A stretch of DNA of 64,000 nt from Palaemon carinicauda (GCF_036898095.1 NC_090751.1:76179994-76243993), one strand, 5' to 3'. Shown: positions 52,500 to 63,629, counted from the stretch's first letter. The notes: generated by a model from the letters alone, not told the origin. Numbers and translations are program-made.

Positions 52500-52827
52500 A
52501 TCAGCTATTATATATAACCAGCAGGTAAGTTTAAATGTTTAAAAATGATATTTTCATAATAAAATAAATTTTTGAACATACTTACCCGCTGGTTATATAA
52601 CTTAAAATCCCCCCCTTCCTCCCCTCTAGAGACTTATGGGCATGGAAAATCTGATACTAGGAGGGATAGTTCGATCTAGCTCCGTGGTGGCGCTAGTGTA
52701 TACCTGGCATATCTATGTGATTGCCGCAAGTTTAGAATTTTCTGCCGGACAGAAGAATAAAGCTATTATATATAACCAGCGCGTAAGTATGTTCAAAAAT
52801 TAATTTTATTATGAAAATATCATTTTT
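52500..52827. repeat. DIRS C internal complementary region and 3' inverted terminal repeat
   Basis: 52500-52540 is the reverse complement of the left terminus. 52540-52600 is the reverse complement of the right terminus (AAAATTAATTTTATTATG and onward). The terminal repeat covers about 52635-52795. The element ends ATCATTTTT at 52819-52827. Confidence 0.88.
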
Positions 52828-53033
52828 CAAATGTATCATGCAAGTGTGAAGCAGCTCCTGGTCACCAGTATAAGAGCATTGAAGAAAAGGAAGTTTTTAA
52901 TTTTGCAATAATAAAGGAAGTGTCATACAATTCTCCTTTTACTGAAAGAGAATTTGATTCTGCACTTGCTACGTGTAACAATACAGCCCCTGGACCCGAT
53001 GGTATTCCATATGCAATGATTAAACGTACATTT
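52828..53033 (+). pseudogene. LINE copy L2 continued: start of RT domain
   Basis: This resumes the frame cut by DIRS C: SNVSCKCEAAPGHQYKSI, then FTEREFDSALATCNNTAPGPDGIPYAMIKRTF, the LINE RT fingers motif. It ends abruptly at about 53033; the rest of RT is not seen. Confidence 0.82.
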
Positions 53034-53634
53034 TAATACAAAGTTATTTATTTTAAGCATTATTATTGGTGTGGTACTGTTATAAACACACATTAGTGTT
53101 CTATCTCATGTCTCTTCAATGTGATATAGATTTGTTGGACTTGTAGGTTACTTCTTCTGAATAAGTCTAGTTAAGTTAACTTTAAAACAGTTTATTAGTA
53201 GCTCCATCACAGGAGTACTGTATAGATGGTTTGGTCGGATGACCATTCCGTATGACAACTGAAAACAGAACTGACAAAAATATAGGTTTTGGTGATAACT
53301 TTGTATGAGTTATCTCAGCATTTATTACAAATATGATTACACAAGATTACTACCGGAAGCCATCTGCTTCCGTGCAGATACCAAGAGGTCAACTGTTTCT
53401 CACGGGATGCTTGTATTGTGTTGACGCTACATACAAAATGTTTACTTATGCAATGATTTAGCTTGGTCTTACTTACGCATCCTGTTGTGACGACGTTCAC
53501 ACTCCATCTCCCCTATGATCCATTTGGTCATAGGTTTATAAATGTATATGTATATTACATTAGCTCGGACAGCTACCTTCAAACAATTGAATAATGAAAA
53601 GTACGTTAAAAATATGTTTTCTAGGAGTGTGACT

Positions 53635-53725
<91 letters not shown>

Positions 53726-53962
53726 TTAACTTTGAGCCACAAACAAGTGATTAAGGATGAACGTGCAAATAGGTACATTTAAAAAAAAAAATACACACCT
53801 AACGGATATTGTCAAAAATAAAGAAAAATGCATGGAAAATACAGATCCATATATGGCATATTGCTAGCAAATGATTATGTGGTACCCCCCCAAAAAAAAC
53901 TGATGTACATATGATTCGGTAACTTGTTAAAGAATAGTTGTCACCTTTGTCAAAAATACAGT
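53034..53962. other. Spacer with a (TA)n microsatellite
   Basis: There is no recognisable coding sequence. The microsatellite (about 42 TA units) lies at 53637-53721. Around 53925-53975 is a stretch repeated on the far side of DIRS D. Confidence 0.5.
53637..53721. repeat. (TA)n microsatellite
   Basis: A continuous TA run. Open frames across it on both strands are artefacts. Confidence 0.97.
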
Positions 53963-53971
53963 TGTTCCGTA

Positions 53972-54155
53972 ACTGGAATACAAACCACGGTATTTACAGT
54001 GGGTAATTACTTTTGGCGTAGCTGAAAGGATGAGCCATAAAAATTTAACGAGGGATTATTACCCCACCGCTAGTTAGGGGGGCTAGGGAGGGTAGGTAGC
54101 TACCCTCCCCCCTCACACACCTGTGTTGTAAGCTTCACTTTGCTTACGGCTCGGG
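53972..54155. repeat. DIRS D 5' inverted terminal repeat
   Basis: GTAATTACTTTTGGCGTAGC through CACACCTGTGTTGTAAGC is the reverse complement of 63307-63480, with indels in the C/G runs. Confidence 0.85.
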
Positions 54156-55359
54156 TGCTAGACGGACGTGTTCGCTGTCACCCTCATCTACACGACAGCC
54201 ATTAATCATTGCTTTTACTTTTTCTTTTCTAGAGTGTTGTGAAGTTGGCCTCTACAATGCAGAAGTGCCCAGGGTTACCTGACCGCCCTTGTGGGACCTT
54301 CATGTCTTCCATCGAGACGGATCCTCACACCTTATGCCCTTATTGTAGGGGTCAGTTGTGTGAAAGTGATAACGTATGTATGGAATGTAGGGAGTGGCCT
54401 ACCTCCCAGTGAGAGAGGTTTTCTCGGCGCCGGAAGAAGAAGTCCAAACGGGATATTTCTCCTTCAAAGGTTTCTTTGAAGAAGGAAAATCCTAAGGACT
54501 CTTCTTCCGTAGCCCAAACTTCCTCCGAAGCTCCCACTCGGTCGGGTCGAGTGGTAGCGTAGGCCGTACTGTTGTTGACCGATCTCGGGGTTTGGGAGAG
54601 GGAGTTGCCTCCCTTAGCGAGGCAGCTCCTCCTCCTCCCCCGGGGGAGGATTTAATTATTTCTCCTGATGTAAATAATGATGATCTTTTGCAGCTTTGGG
54701 CTTCAGGGTTCGCCCTCCAAGGAAGCCCTGTTTGACATGATCAGGTTGGGAGCAGCTGTCAAACAGTCATCGGCAGTAGCAGAGGTTGACCCTCTGTCTA
54801 TCGTCGAGGCTGTTGTGGCAGACGCTTCCAATGAGTGTGTTCAAACCCCTGCTCCTGTAGTAGCTGAAGGCTTAGCTCCCCCCTCCGAACATCCTTCGAG
54901 GGAGGAACTAAATCCAACGGTCTCTCCTGCAGGTGATTCTCTCCCCCCCCCCCCCCCGGGGGAGTTCACTGACAGAGACTCCTCTTCGGAGGACTGCCGA
55001 TTGTTTGCCTGCTGCTCCCAGAGGACGTATCCGACGTAAGGCTCGCCTTTCTCTTCATCGCCGAGGTCTTACTTCTCCTCACAAGGGTGTTAGGAGGCGC
55101 CTCTTTGGATCTTCATCCTCGCAGTCCCCCGCAGAGGAACCTCGTCCTTCAGCTACCGTTCCTGCTACTTCCTTGGACCTGGACCTCTCCGCAGATCGTT
55201 CGCGATCTCCTACGCCTGCCAGACCTGCTGACCTGCCTTCACCTTTCCTGGCTGCTGACGCGCAGTGGGCGCCCACCCATCCCATTTTTAAACGGGCACC
55301 GGTCCCTTCGGGGCAAAAGGGGCTTTCACACATTGTGTGTAAGTCCCTTAAGTGCCAGG

Positions 55360-56120
55360 TTTCCCCTGTGCGCCAACGTTCGCCTGCGCGCCAGTGCTCA
55401 TCGGTTGCTGTCTCATCTCGCCAGCGCTCTCCTGCACGCCCACGATCTCCTGTTCGCCCTGCAGTTCCAGAGACTACGCACCCACGATCTCCTGCTCACC
55501 AATGGACCTCTGCGCACCCTCGGCCTGATACACGCCTTGGACGCCCTCGGTCTCCTGCTCGTCAGCGATCTCCTGCGCGCCAGCGCTCTCCTGCTTGCAA
55601 GCGCTCTCCTGCTCGCCAACGCTTGCCTGTTCGCCCTCGATCTTCGGATCAGGGCTCCAAGGAGAAGTCTTCTTCCTCTCCTGCTCGCCAGCGCTCTCTT
55701 CACGATCGCCGACTCGCCATCAGACCTCGCCTGCTCGCCATCCCTTGCCTACCCACCATCGCCCGCAGTCTCCATCGCACGTCCACGCGCCAACTGCCAG
55801 AACTTCTGTTCCTGATGAGCGCCCTCCTGCACGCCCGCGCGCTAGAGATATTCCCCTTGCACGCGCTCGCCTCACGGCTTCGCCCTTACGGGCCCTTCAA
55901 CGTCCTGTGGCTGCACTCCATCCGAGGTCTCTGGAACGCGCGCCCACGCGCCCCGTCACCTACGCGCCCACGCGACCCGTCACCTACGCGCCCACGCGAC
56001 CCGTCACCTACGCGCCCACGCGCCCTGTCGCCTGTGCGCCCACGAGCTCCTTCTCCTGCGCGCCATCGTTCGCCCACTCGCCAACACTCGCCTGCCCTCG
56101 TGCCCGCGCGCGCTAGCAAT
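55360..56120 (+). repeat. Arg/Ser/Pro-coding minisatellite in DIRS D gag
   Basis: A degenerate unit of about 12-15 bases (like CGCCAGCGCTCTCCTG) is repeated dozens of times and codes for RQRSPA-type units. It passes into an exact 24-base unit encoding RPRDPSPT repeated three times near 55945-56015. Confidence 0.85.
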
Positions 56121-57611
56121 CGTCTCCTGAGCTAGGCAATGGTCTACCCAGTGCGTTGCACAGCGCGACCCATAGCGCTTTCCCACAGAGGATCCGGCAG
56201 TACGACGCGTCAGGTCATCTTCATCGCGTCCCCCCCCCCCCCCCCGTAAGCGCAGGACAGCGCGCCCAACGGGGGGAGGAAAATCTCCGGACAGGTCCAG
56301 GATCTTTTCTTCTACAGCTTCTTCCTTTCAGGCAGACCCAGTTGAAGTTTCCACTCCTAGGGATCTCACGATCCCTTTCCCTCCAGAGGGTGTCTCTGAC
56401 AGTGCTGCTATCAGTCGGCTACCCTGGTTTGGGCCCTTGATCAGAGCGGTTGCGCAGGTTTTCAAACCCGCTTTCTCAGAACTAGGCCTCAAATCAGCGG
56501 CTATCTCGGCCCCCCTGAAGAGGAAGAGAGGAGTGGACGACGTGGTTACTTCTCCAAGGGCAAAACTGGTTCCTCGGAATCCATCGAGGAAGGCTCCCTC
56601 CCCCCCCCAGACTTTCTCTCCATCCCCCGTGGACGAGGGTTTTTCGTCCTCGGGATTCTCGTGAGGTGAGGCGGTCTCCTCGGGTGGAGGCGGAGAAGAG
56701 CCCCCCACCATCTTTGTTGGAATCCTGCATCTCTCCCAGGAGGGAGTCGAAGGACTCCAAGACGGTTCCGAAATCATCTTCGAGGATCAAACCAGAACCA
56801 GCTAAGCCCGCAGAGAACGTCCACGAGTCCCCCCAAGAAGAGCCTTTGGGGACTGGAGACCTTGCTGCTAGTCCATCAGGAGGAGAGCCGCAGGAGTCGG
56901 AGCATGCCTTTTGGCAAGTTTTGACTCTTATGAGGAACCTTAACGGATTTTCGGATCCAGAGATTCCGCCTCGAGAGGGCAAGGACACGGTTCTGGACTG
57001 AGTCTTTGGTACTCAAAAGCCCCCTAAAACCAGCGCGGCTTTGCCCTGGTCCCAGGGGGTCAAGAGTGCCAGAGATAAGGTCGAGAGCCAGCTCTCCGAG
57101 CTAGCCCTCCGAGCTAGCCTCCTCCAGCCGTTCCAGCGCCGGAAACAAACTCCTCCCACCTCCTTGTGTCCACCAAAGGAGGTACAGTACTTTGAAATCA
57201 TCGAGGAGTCCTGTTTAGCTCTTCCCCTCCACCACTCGGTGGAAGAGCTCTCCAGGGGAGTCCCTCTCGAGAGAGACTCCAACCGGCCAGTGTCGTTCTC
57301 GGCCTCGGAGATTCTCTGCCAGGAGAAGATAGCGAAGTGTGCCATGCAGGCCACTTCGTGGCTGGATATCTGGCTAGGATCTCTTGGCATCCTGATACGA
57401 TCCGAAGACTTGTCTAAGGAGAGTACCAGGAAGGCCTTGGTGACCTTCCTTCTTTCAGGCACTCGTACCATCGAGTTTCTGGCTCACCAAGTCTCGAACT
57501 TGTGGGCTAACACTATCCTGAAACGCCGTGATACGGTGTCTGAAAGATTCAACTCGAAGGTCCCCAACACCGAGGTCAGTAAGCTCAGACATTCCTCCCT
57601 TTTGGGGAGTA

Positions 57612-59512
57612 CAGGTATTGCTCGACTTACAACCTATTCGACTTTACGACCATTTTTTTCAGGGTGATGACGTCACAAGTTTATCGGAAATAGGACGAAT
57701 ATTTCCTTAAAAATAACCTATTTTCTTGTATACATATAAACTTATTTATCTTGGTAAATTATTATTTTCTTTTATTGTTAATATTCAGTATTTATTTTCA
57801 GTTAAAAATACATTAAGAAAAGTTTTAATATCTGTCGAGTTCATATGTCTGGTGACGTCACATTACCGGCGGAAAGCTTCCGGGCAATACAGTGATTTCC
57901 TTCCAATAGGCTAACGATTAATATTAGTATTTCCATTATCAAAATATTAAATAACGATACAAAGTATTTTGAGGGTCAGTATCGGTTGGCATGAGTACTA
58001 CGTAGGGTAAATTTGACTGTATGCTACTTTTTTAATCTCTGATAATGGATCGATATTTATCTAAAGAAAATATACTATTAGGGCAAATATTTTCTTGAAA
58101 ATAATATATTTCCTTTAACATTAGAAAAATAAAATACTTTTGTTTGTTAAGTTAGTATTTTCTTTTCATTTCTTGCGAGAAACAAAGAAAATGAATTTAC
58201 ATATTTTGCAAGTCATTCTTCGTAGAGATTACTGTACGTCACGTGACTTGAGACGTCATGTATCTGGCGGAAGCGCGCTGACAAACCAAATGATTTCCTT
58301 TCATTGTTACCGAGTAATCTTATTACAGCATTCCCATTATCGAAACGCCCAGTAACGATATCAAGTGTTTTAGTGGTCTGTATCATTAGTTATAAGATTA
58401 GTACAACTTACCGTAAATTTAGGAAAAAAAGTCTGATGACGTCATATTTCTGGCGGAAGGCGAGAGGCAAATCAAGTGATTTCCTTCCGATGCGTTACTA
58501 TCCCCATAATCGAAACATCGAATAATGATATATAGAATTTTTTAATAATTTTCAAAAAAAAAATATGAAGATACAACTGAATTAAAAACAAAATACAGAG
58601 AGAGAGAGAGAGTATTCCTTTTATAAACAATAATGTCTATAAACGAACTGTATGGAAAATCTGATACCCTATAACATATTGGCGCTGATGTAATATGCAT
58701 TATGAAGAAATTTTGAATGTCAAGAAAATTATATAAATCAGTGTTATTCGCACTATATGTATGTGCTCATAATAGTAATACAGCAGCGTGACCTTGAGAT
58801 CAGCTGATGCCAACTGAAAGTAAATTAAAAGTATTTGTTGATTATTGATATGCTCAAGAAATTGAAAAATAAAATATAAACGTTCTTTAATAAACCGCAA
58901 TTAAACACAGTAATGTCTAATGAAATATAAAGGCTTAATATTGAACTAAAATACTGTATGAAGCTTTATAAATGAACTACCCGTATGCGATTGCGAGAGC
59001 GAGCACACACACACACACACAGAAAGAGCTACAACGATTTCGCACTATACCTAATGATTAGACGAACTGTATGGAAACTGATTTCCTGTAACATATTGGC
59101 GTTGATGTAATATTCATCATGAAGATATTTCTAATAAGTTAAGAAATGATAAAAAAATATGCCATACGTATGTACGCCATATTTTGATACGGTAGTTAGC
59201 GGCACTTTCAGATCAGATGATCATAACCAAAGGTAAACAAAATTTTCAGTACTCGATTGTAAAAGGCTTCCAAAATTGATGAATAGAATACAATAGTGCA
59301 TTTATAGAGCATATGATATCCTGTGAAACAAGAAAATGGAATGATGATAGACAGTAAGAAAATATTGACAAAATATGATACAGATGATTGCCGAATCTTA
59401 ACGTATCAAAATAAATCTACGGAAACTTCACTTTTCTAGTTCGACATACGGCCAACTCGACTTAAGACTCATCTCTCAGTCCCTATCTTGGTCGTAAGTC
59501 GAGCAATACCTG
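57612..59512. mobile_element. Non-autonomous Tc1/mariner- or pogo-like element, 1.9 kb
   Basis: The ends are inverted repeats: CAGGTATTGCTCGACTTAC at the left and its complement GTAAGTCGAGCAATACCTG at the right. TA lies on both sides (57610-57611, 59513-59514). The inside is A+T-rich and noncoding, with repeated GATGACGTCA-type and TGGCGGAA motifs near 57663-58470. Removing it with one TA leaves the gag frame of DIRS D open. Confidence 0.9.
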
Positions 59513-59757
59513 TAGTCTGTTTAAGCTGAAAGATGTAGAGCAGGCGGCTGAGAGGTGGAGGAAGTCCAACCAGGACTTCCTCCTCCAGAGGGCTTTAACA
59601 TCAAAGCCCTATAAGCCTCCAGCACCTCAACAACCTCGCCCTGCAAAGACGACAAAGCCGGCAATAGCAGCAAAGGCAGCGGTGTCCAAACAGCCCTTTC
59701 CCGTCAAGGACAGGAGAGGCAAGAAGTCCTCCAGGGGAGGCAAAAATCCTAGGGGGA

Positions 59758-60955
59758 GTGGCCGAGGCTGCAAACACTAGGATTGGCAGTCCCCCCGCAT
59801 GTCCACCAGTGGGGGGATGCCTCCAAAGTTGCGCGAACAGGTGGCAGCAACTCGGGGCCGATTCCTGGACAATCTCCGTCATTAGCCAAGGATATCGCGT
59901 CCCATTCATAACATCTCTTCCTCCCCTGACAGCAAATCCAGTGTCGTTGAGCTCTCTTGCCATGGGATCGGCAAGAGGGCAAGCGCTTTGGGCAGAAGTC
60001 AAGACCATGTTGAAGAAGGACGCTCTCCAAGAGGTCATCGACGGGTCTCTAGGCTTCTACAGTCGACTCTTTCTTGTAAAGAAGGCGTCTGGAGGCTGGA
60101 GACCAGTCATCGACCTCTCAGCTCTGAACGGGTTTGTCAAGCAGACCCTGTTCAGCATGGAGACGGTAGACATGGTCAGACTCGCAGTGAGACCGCGAGA
60201 CTTCATGTGCACACTGGATCTGAAGGACGCGTACTTCCAGATCCCAATCCATCCGTCTTCAAGGAAGTACCTAAGATTCAGCCTAGACAACAAGATCTAC
60301 CAATTCAAGGTGCTGTGCTTCGGTCTCCACAGCACCTCAGGTTTTCACCAGAGTGTTCACCCTGATATCTTCGGGGGCACACAAGATTGGCATCCGTCTC
60401 CTCCGTTATCTGGACGACTGGCTGATTTTAGCAGACTCGGAGTCAACCCTTCTTCGACACCGAGACAAACTTCTGGGGATTTGCCAAGATCTAGGGATCA
60501 TGGTAAATCTCGAGAAGTCTTCTATGCTTCTTTCCCAAAGACTGGTATATCTAGGCATGATATTGGACACCAATCTCCACAAAGCCTTCCCATCAGACGA
60601 CAGGATAGCAAGGCTGAGGAAGGTCGCAAGTCCTTTCCTCAGACGAGACGAACTCCCAGCCCAATCGTGGTTACGTTTCCTCGGCCATCTCTCATCCTTG
60701 GTCCGTCTGGTTCCCAACGGTCGCCTCAGAATGAGATCCCTGCAATGGCGACTCGAAGTCCCGGTGGAGTCAAGGACACGATTCCCCGGACGTCTTGATC
60801 CCTATGGGTCTCGCGGAACGGATGGACCTTCAGTGGCGGGTGGCAGACGAGAACCTATGAAAGGGAGTGGATCTTCTCGTCCTCCTCCCGGATTTGATGC
60901 TGTTTTCGGACGCCTCAAAGAAAAGGGGGAGGGGGGGGGGGCCACGTTCTGAACC
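59758..60955 (+). pseudogene. DIRS D reverse transcriptase
   Basis: The RT frame overlaps the last codons of gag. It shows LWAEVKTMLKKDALQEV, SRLFLVKKASGGWRPVIDLS, FMCTLDLKDAYFQIPIHPSS and KVLCFGL. A shift near 60345 moves to the frame with LRYLDDWLILADSEST (active site) and VNLEKSSMLLSQRLVYLGM. A run of G at about 60927-60942 shifts it again into RNase H. No start codon is evident, so expression by frameshift from gag is likely. Confidence 0.87.
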
Positions 60956-61800
60956 ACAGGACCTCAGGCCTGTGGTCAGAATCAGAAAAGTGCCTCCATA
61001 TAAATCTGCCAGAAATGAAGGCCGTTTTTCTGGCCCTGCGACAGTTGCAACAGCATCTGGCGGGTCACTCTGTGGTGGTGATGAGCGAGAACACCACAGT
61101 AGTGGCTTACATCAACAAGCAGGGAGGTACCTTTTCAGAACAGCTATCCCATCTTGCAGTAGAGATACTGAGATGGACCGAAGTCCACTCGATTCCACTT
61201 ATGGCTCGCTTCATTCCGAGCAAAAGGAATGTGCTCGCCGACAATCTGAGCAAAGCGCCTCAGATAGTGAGTACCGAGTGGTCTTTGGATCCTCAGGTAG
61301 CCAACAAAGTCCTGACTTTGTGGGGTTCCCCGATTGTGGATCTGTTCGCGACAACGTTGAACTTCAAACTGCCGCTGTACTGTTCCCCAGTCCCGGACTC
61401 CAAGGCTCTCTGGCAAGATGCTTTCCAACAACAGTAGGACAACATCGACGTATATGCCTTTCCCCCATTCTGTCTGATGAGGAGGGTACTCAACAAGACC
61501 AGACTATCGGTCAACCTCTCGATGACTCTCATAGCTCCGCTGTGGCATCACGCGGAATGGTTCCCGGACCTTCTGCAACTCCTTACGGAGGTTCCGAGAG
61601 AACTCCCTCCACGACACGAGCTACTCAAACAACCACACGCAAACATCTTTCACAAAGCCTTAGCTTCGCTTCGGCTTCACTTGTTGCTGAAAGGTTGTCT
61701 GGACACCTACGAAAGTCATCCGCAGGGGTCTACCAGGCGAAGTGGAGAGTTTTCTGTGGTTGGTGTCTTGGAAGGGGTAGCTCTCCACTCGATGCCACTA
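60867..61800 (+). pseudogene. DIRS D RNase H and linker
   Basis: DLMLFSDASKKRGRGGG carries the first Asp. After the G-run slip, the frame 61015-61437 has LPEMKAVFLALRQLQQHL (Glu) and VVMSENTTVVAYINKQGG, where the usual third acidic residue (Asp in copy A) is Glu. Then come WGSPIVDLFATTLNFKLPLY, a TAG stop at 61435-61437, and DNIDVYAFPPFCLM. The order matches copy A exactly. Confidence 0.85.
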
Positions 61801-62680
61801 TTCCAGCAATAGCGAAGTTCTTTGTGTATTTGCGAGAAGAAATGCGCCTTTCAGTCTCGGCAGTGAAAGGCTATCGCTCAGCCTTAAGTCTAGCCTTCAG
61901 GCTTAAAGGAGTGGACATTTCTTCTTCGCTAGAACTTTCCCTACTCATACATAGTTATGAACTTACCTGCCCTCAGTCGGAAATGAGACACCCTCCATGG
62001 AACGTGGTTCGAGTTCTCAGGTCTCTTAAGAGACCTCCCTACGAACCATTACGCCAGGCTTCAGATCGCCACCTGACTTGGAAGACGGTGTTCCTACTAG
62101 CTTTGGCGTCAGCCAAGCGAGTTAGCGAACTTCATGGTCTCTCATATGACATCGCCCATTCAAGGGGATGGGGGGAGGTAACGTTCAGCTTCGTCCCTGA
62201 GTTTATTGCTAAGACTCAGAATCCGGGAGTGCCGGACCCTCGCTTCGACTCCTTTCGGATTTCGAGTCTTCGTTCCGTAACAGATGAGCCAGACCATCTC
62301 CTACTGTGCCCAGTAAGGAGTCTGAGGCTCTACCTGAAGAGAACAGCTGCAGTTCGTCCCCAAGTGCGGGCTTTGTTTGTCAGCACTGGGAGATCGAAGA
62401 GGAGGGTTACCAAGAACACCATATCAGCATGGATTCGAAAGGCAATCCATCTGTCCCTGAATCCTGACCCTCCTCCATCACGTCGTCCTAGAGCTCATGA
62501 TGTCGGGAGTAGCTACCTCCCTGGCCTTCAAGAAAAACTTCTCAGTGATGCAGGTTCTGCAAGCAGTGGTGTGGAAGCGTCAAACGACCTTCACAGCCCA
62601 CTACCTGCAAGACGTGACCCACAGGAGGCTCGATACGTTCTCTATTGGCCCTGTAGTGGCTGCACAACAGCTGGTTTAAA
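61640..62680 (+). pseudogene. DIRS D tyrosine recombinase
   Basis: The N-terminal SAM-like domain is LSGHLRKSSAGVYQAKWRVFCG to LRLSVSAVKGYRSALSLAF. The catalytic domain has LLALASAKRVSELHGLS (first Arg, about 62096-62145), then RRPRAHDV where a frameshift near 62500 moves to the frame VATSLAFKKNFSVMQV. After it come VWKRQTTFTAHYLQDVT (Trp and Tyr) and FSIGPVVAAQQLV. In the family this enzyme joins the circular cDNA to the genome without a staggered cut of fixed length. Confidence 0.88.
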
Positions 62681-63169
62681 CCTCAGGCTCCTCAATGGAC
62701 AAGTAGCAGAGGGTTGAGGGCATTGTTACCCTGTTTTAGTCTGCATGAATGAAAAGGTATGCCTGGCCCTTATTCTTTTCTTCATCCTCCCCTCTCTTGG
62801 GGAAAGCAGCATCCTGGGTTCTCTGCACAGCTGACCTCAAACCACTGCAGGTAAACCATGTTCCCTTGTGTTCCTAGTATTAAGTTAATATTGTCGCGTC
62901 CCCATACCCTGACGAGGTGGTATTGGGAGAGTCCTAGTCTAAAGTTTCCATCTAAAGAACTTCAGGTTAACTTCCTAGGACGAGTCACACTTTTTTCCTT
63001 CACACACAGCTTACGTAGGCCGCAGCCCTTGCATAGCAAGGTGCGAGCGAGGTGCAGGGACTCTTTATTGTTGAGTGCTGACACACTCAGATAATGAGTC
63101 CCCGGGCAAAGCCAAAAGCCAGTATGGCTGGGACTTGTTCCACCCTTTCTAAGGGTTAAGTCACCCACT

Positions 63170-63522
63170 TTAAATAGCGTGGTTTGTATTCCATTTACAG
63201 AACAAATGACAAATTCGTAGATAATTTGTATTTTTCCTAACTATACGAACCTTAGCTATTTAATCAAACTTGCCCGCCAGCCCTGTCCCCCATGAAGTCC
63301 TACCTCCAAGCAAAGTGAAGCTGCAAACACAGGTGTGTGAGGGGGGAGGGTAGCTAACTACCCTCCCTCCCCCCCCCCCCCCCGCTAACTAGCGGTGAGG
63401 TAATAATCCCTCGTTAAATTTTTATGGCTCGTCCTTTCAGCTATGCTGAAAGTAATTACCCACTTTGAATAGCTAAGGTTTGTATAGTTAGGAAAAATAC
63501 AAATTATCTACGAATTTATCAT
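63170..63522. repeat. DIRS D internal complementary region and 3' inverted terminal repeat
   Basis: 63170-63205 is the reverse complement of the left terminus near 53963-53995. 63205-63245 is the reverse complement of the right terminus near 63470-63520. They meet around GAACAAATGACAAATTCG. The terminal repeat is about 63307-63480 and includes long G and C runs. Confidence 0.82.
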
Positions 63523-63629
63523 ATAATACGGTAACTAATAAAGAATATTTGTTACCTTGGTAAAGATATAATTTCAGTGCACAAACAAAAAAATATTCCT
63601 GGTACGTACACGCACCACGGTTTCATATA

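Larger units (their letters stand above)
49677..52827 (+). mobile_element. DIRS1-group element C, internally deleted (no RT)
   Basis: This 3.15-kb element has inverted terminal repeats at 49680-49840 and 52635-52795, and an internal complementary region at 52500-52610. It encodes gag (50039 onward) and then only the C-terminal part of the recombinase. RT, RNase H and the first part of the recombinase are missing, with the join near 51525-51530. It lies in the endonuclease/RT linker of L2 with no target duplication. Confidence 0.9.
54257..59778 (+). pseudogene. DIRS D gag-like protein, split by a DNA transposon
   Basis: The ATG at 54257 gives MQKCPGLPDRPCGTFM, then HTLCPYCRGQLCE and VCMECREW, a Cys-rich head like that of copy C. 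Stops at 54412 and 54560 and shifts near 54680 and 54940 follow. A Ser/Arg/Pro repeat region covers 55360-56120. The gag core is at 56437-57610 (VESQLSELALRASLLQPF, SWLDIWLGSLGILI). The 57612 element interrupts it at LLGS and the frame resumes at 59513 with SLFKLKDVEQAAERW. It ends in a Lys/Arg/Gly-rich tail (KDRRGKKSSRGGKNPRGSG). TTTTTCTTTTCTAG just before the ATG looks like a splice acceptor. Confidence 0.8.
53963..63522 (+). mobile_element. DIRS1-group retrotransposon D, both termini present
   Basis: The inverted terminal repeats are about 53972-54155 and 63307-63480. The internal complementary region is about 63170-63290. It encodes gag from 54257, pol with RT and RNase H, and a tyrosine recombinase ending at about 62680. 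Gag is split by a 1.9-kb TA-flanked element (57612-59512). The proteins are a distinct family from A/B/C and from E. Confidence 0.9.

Noticed and set aside
55087..56116. Alternative frames of 173-242 codons beside the Arg/Ser-rich frame of DIRS D
   Set aside because: They are other readings of the same GC-rich minisatellite. The Arg/Ser frame is the one flanked by gag-like sequence.
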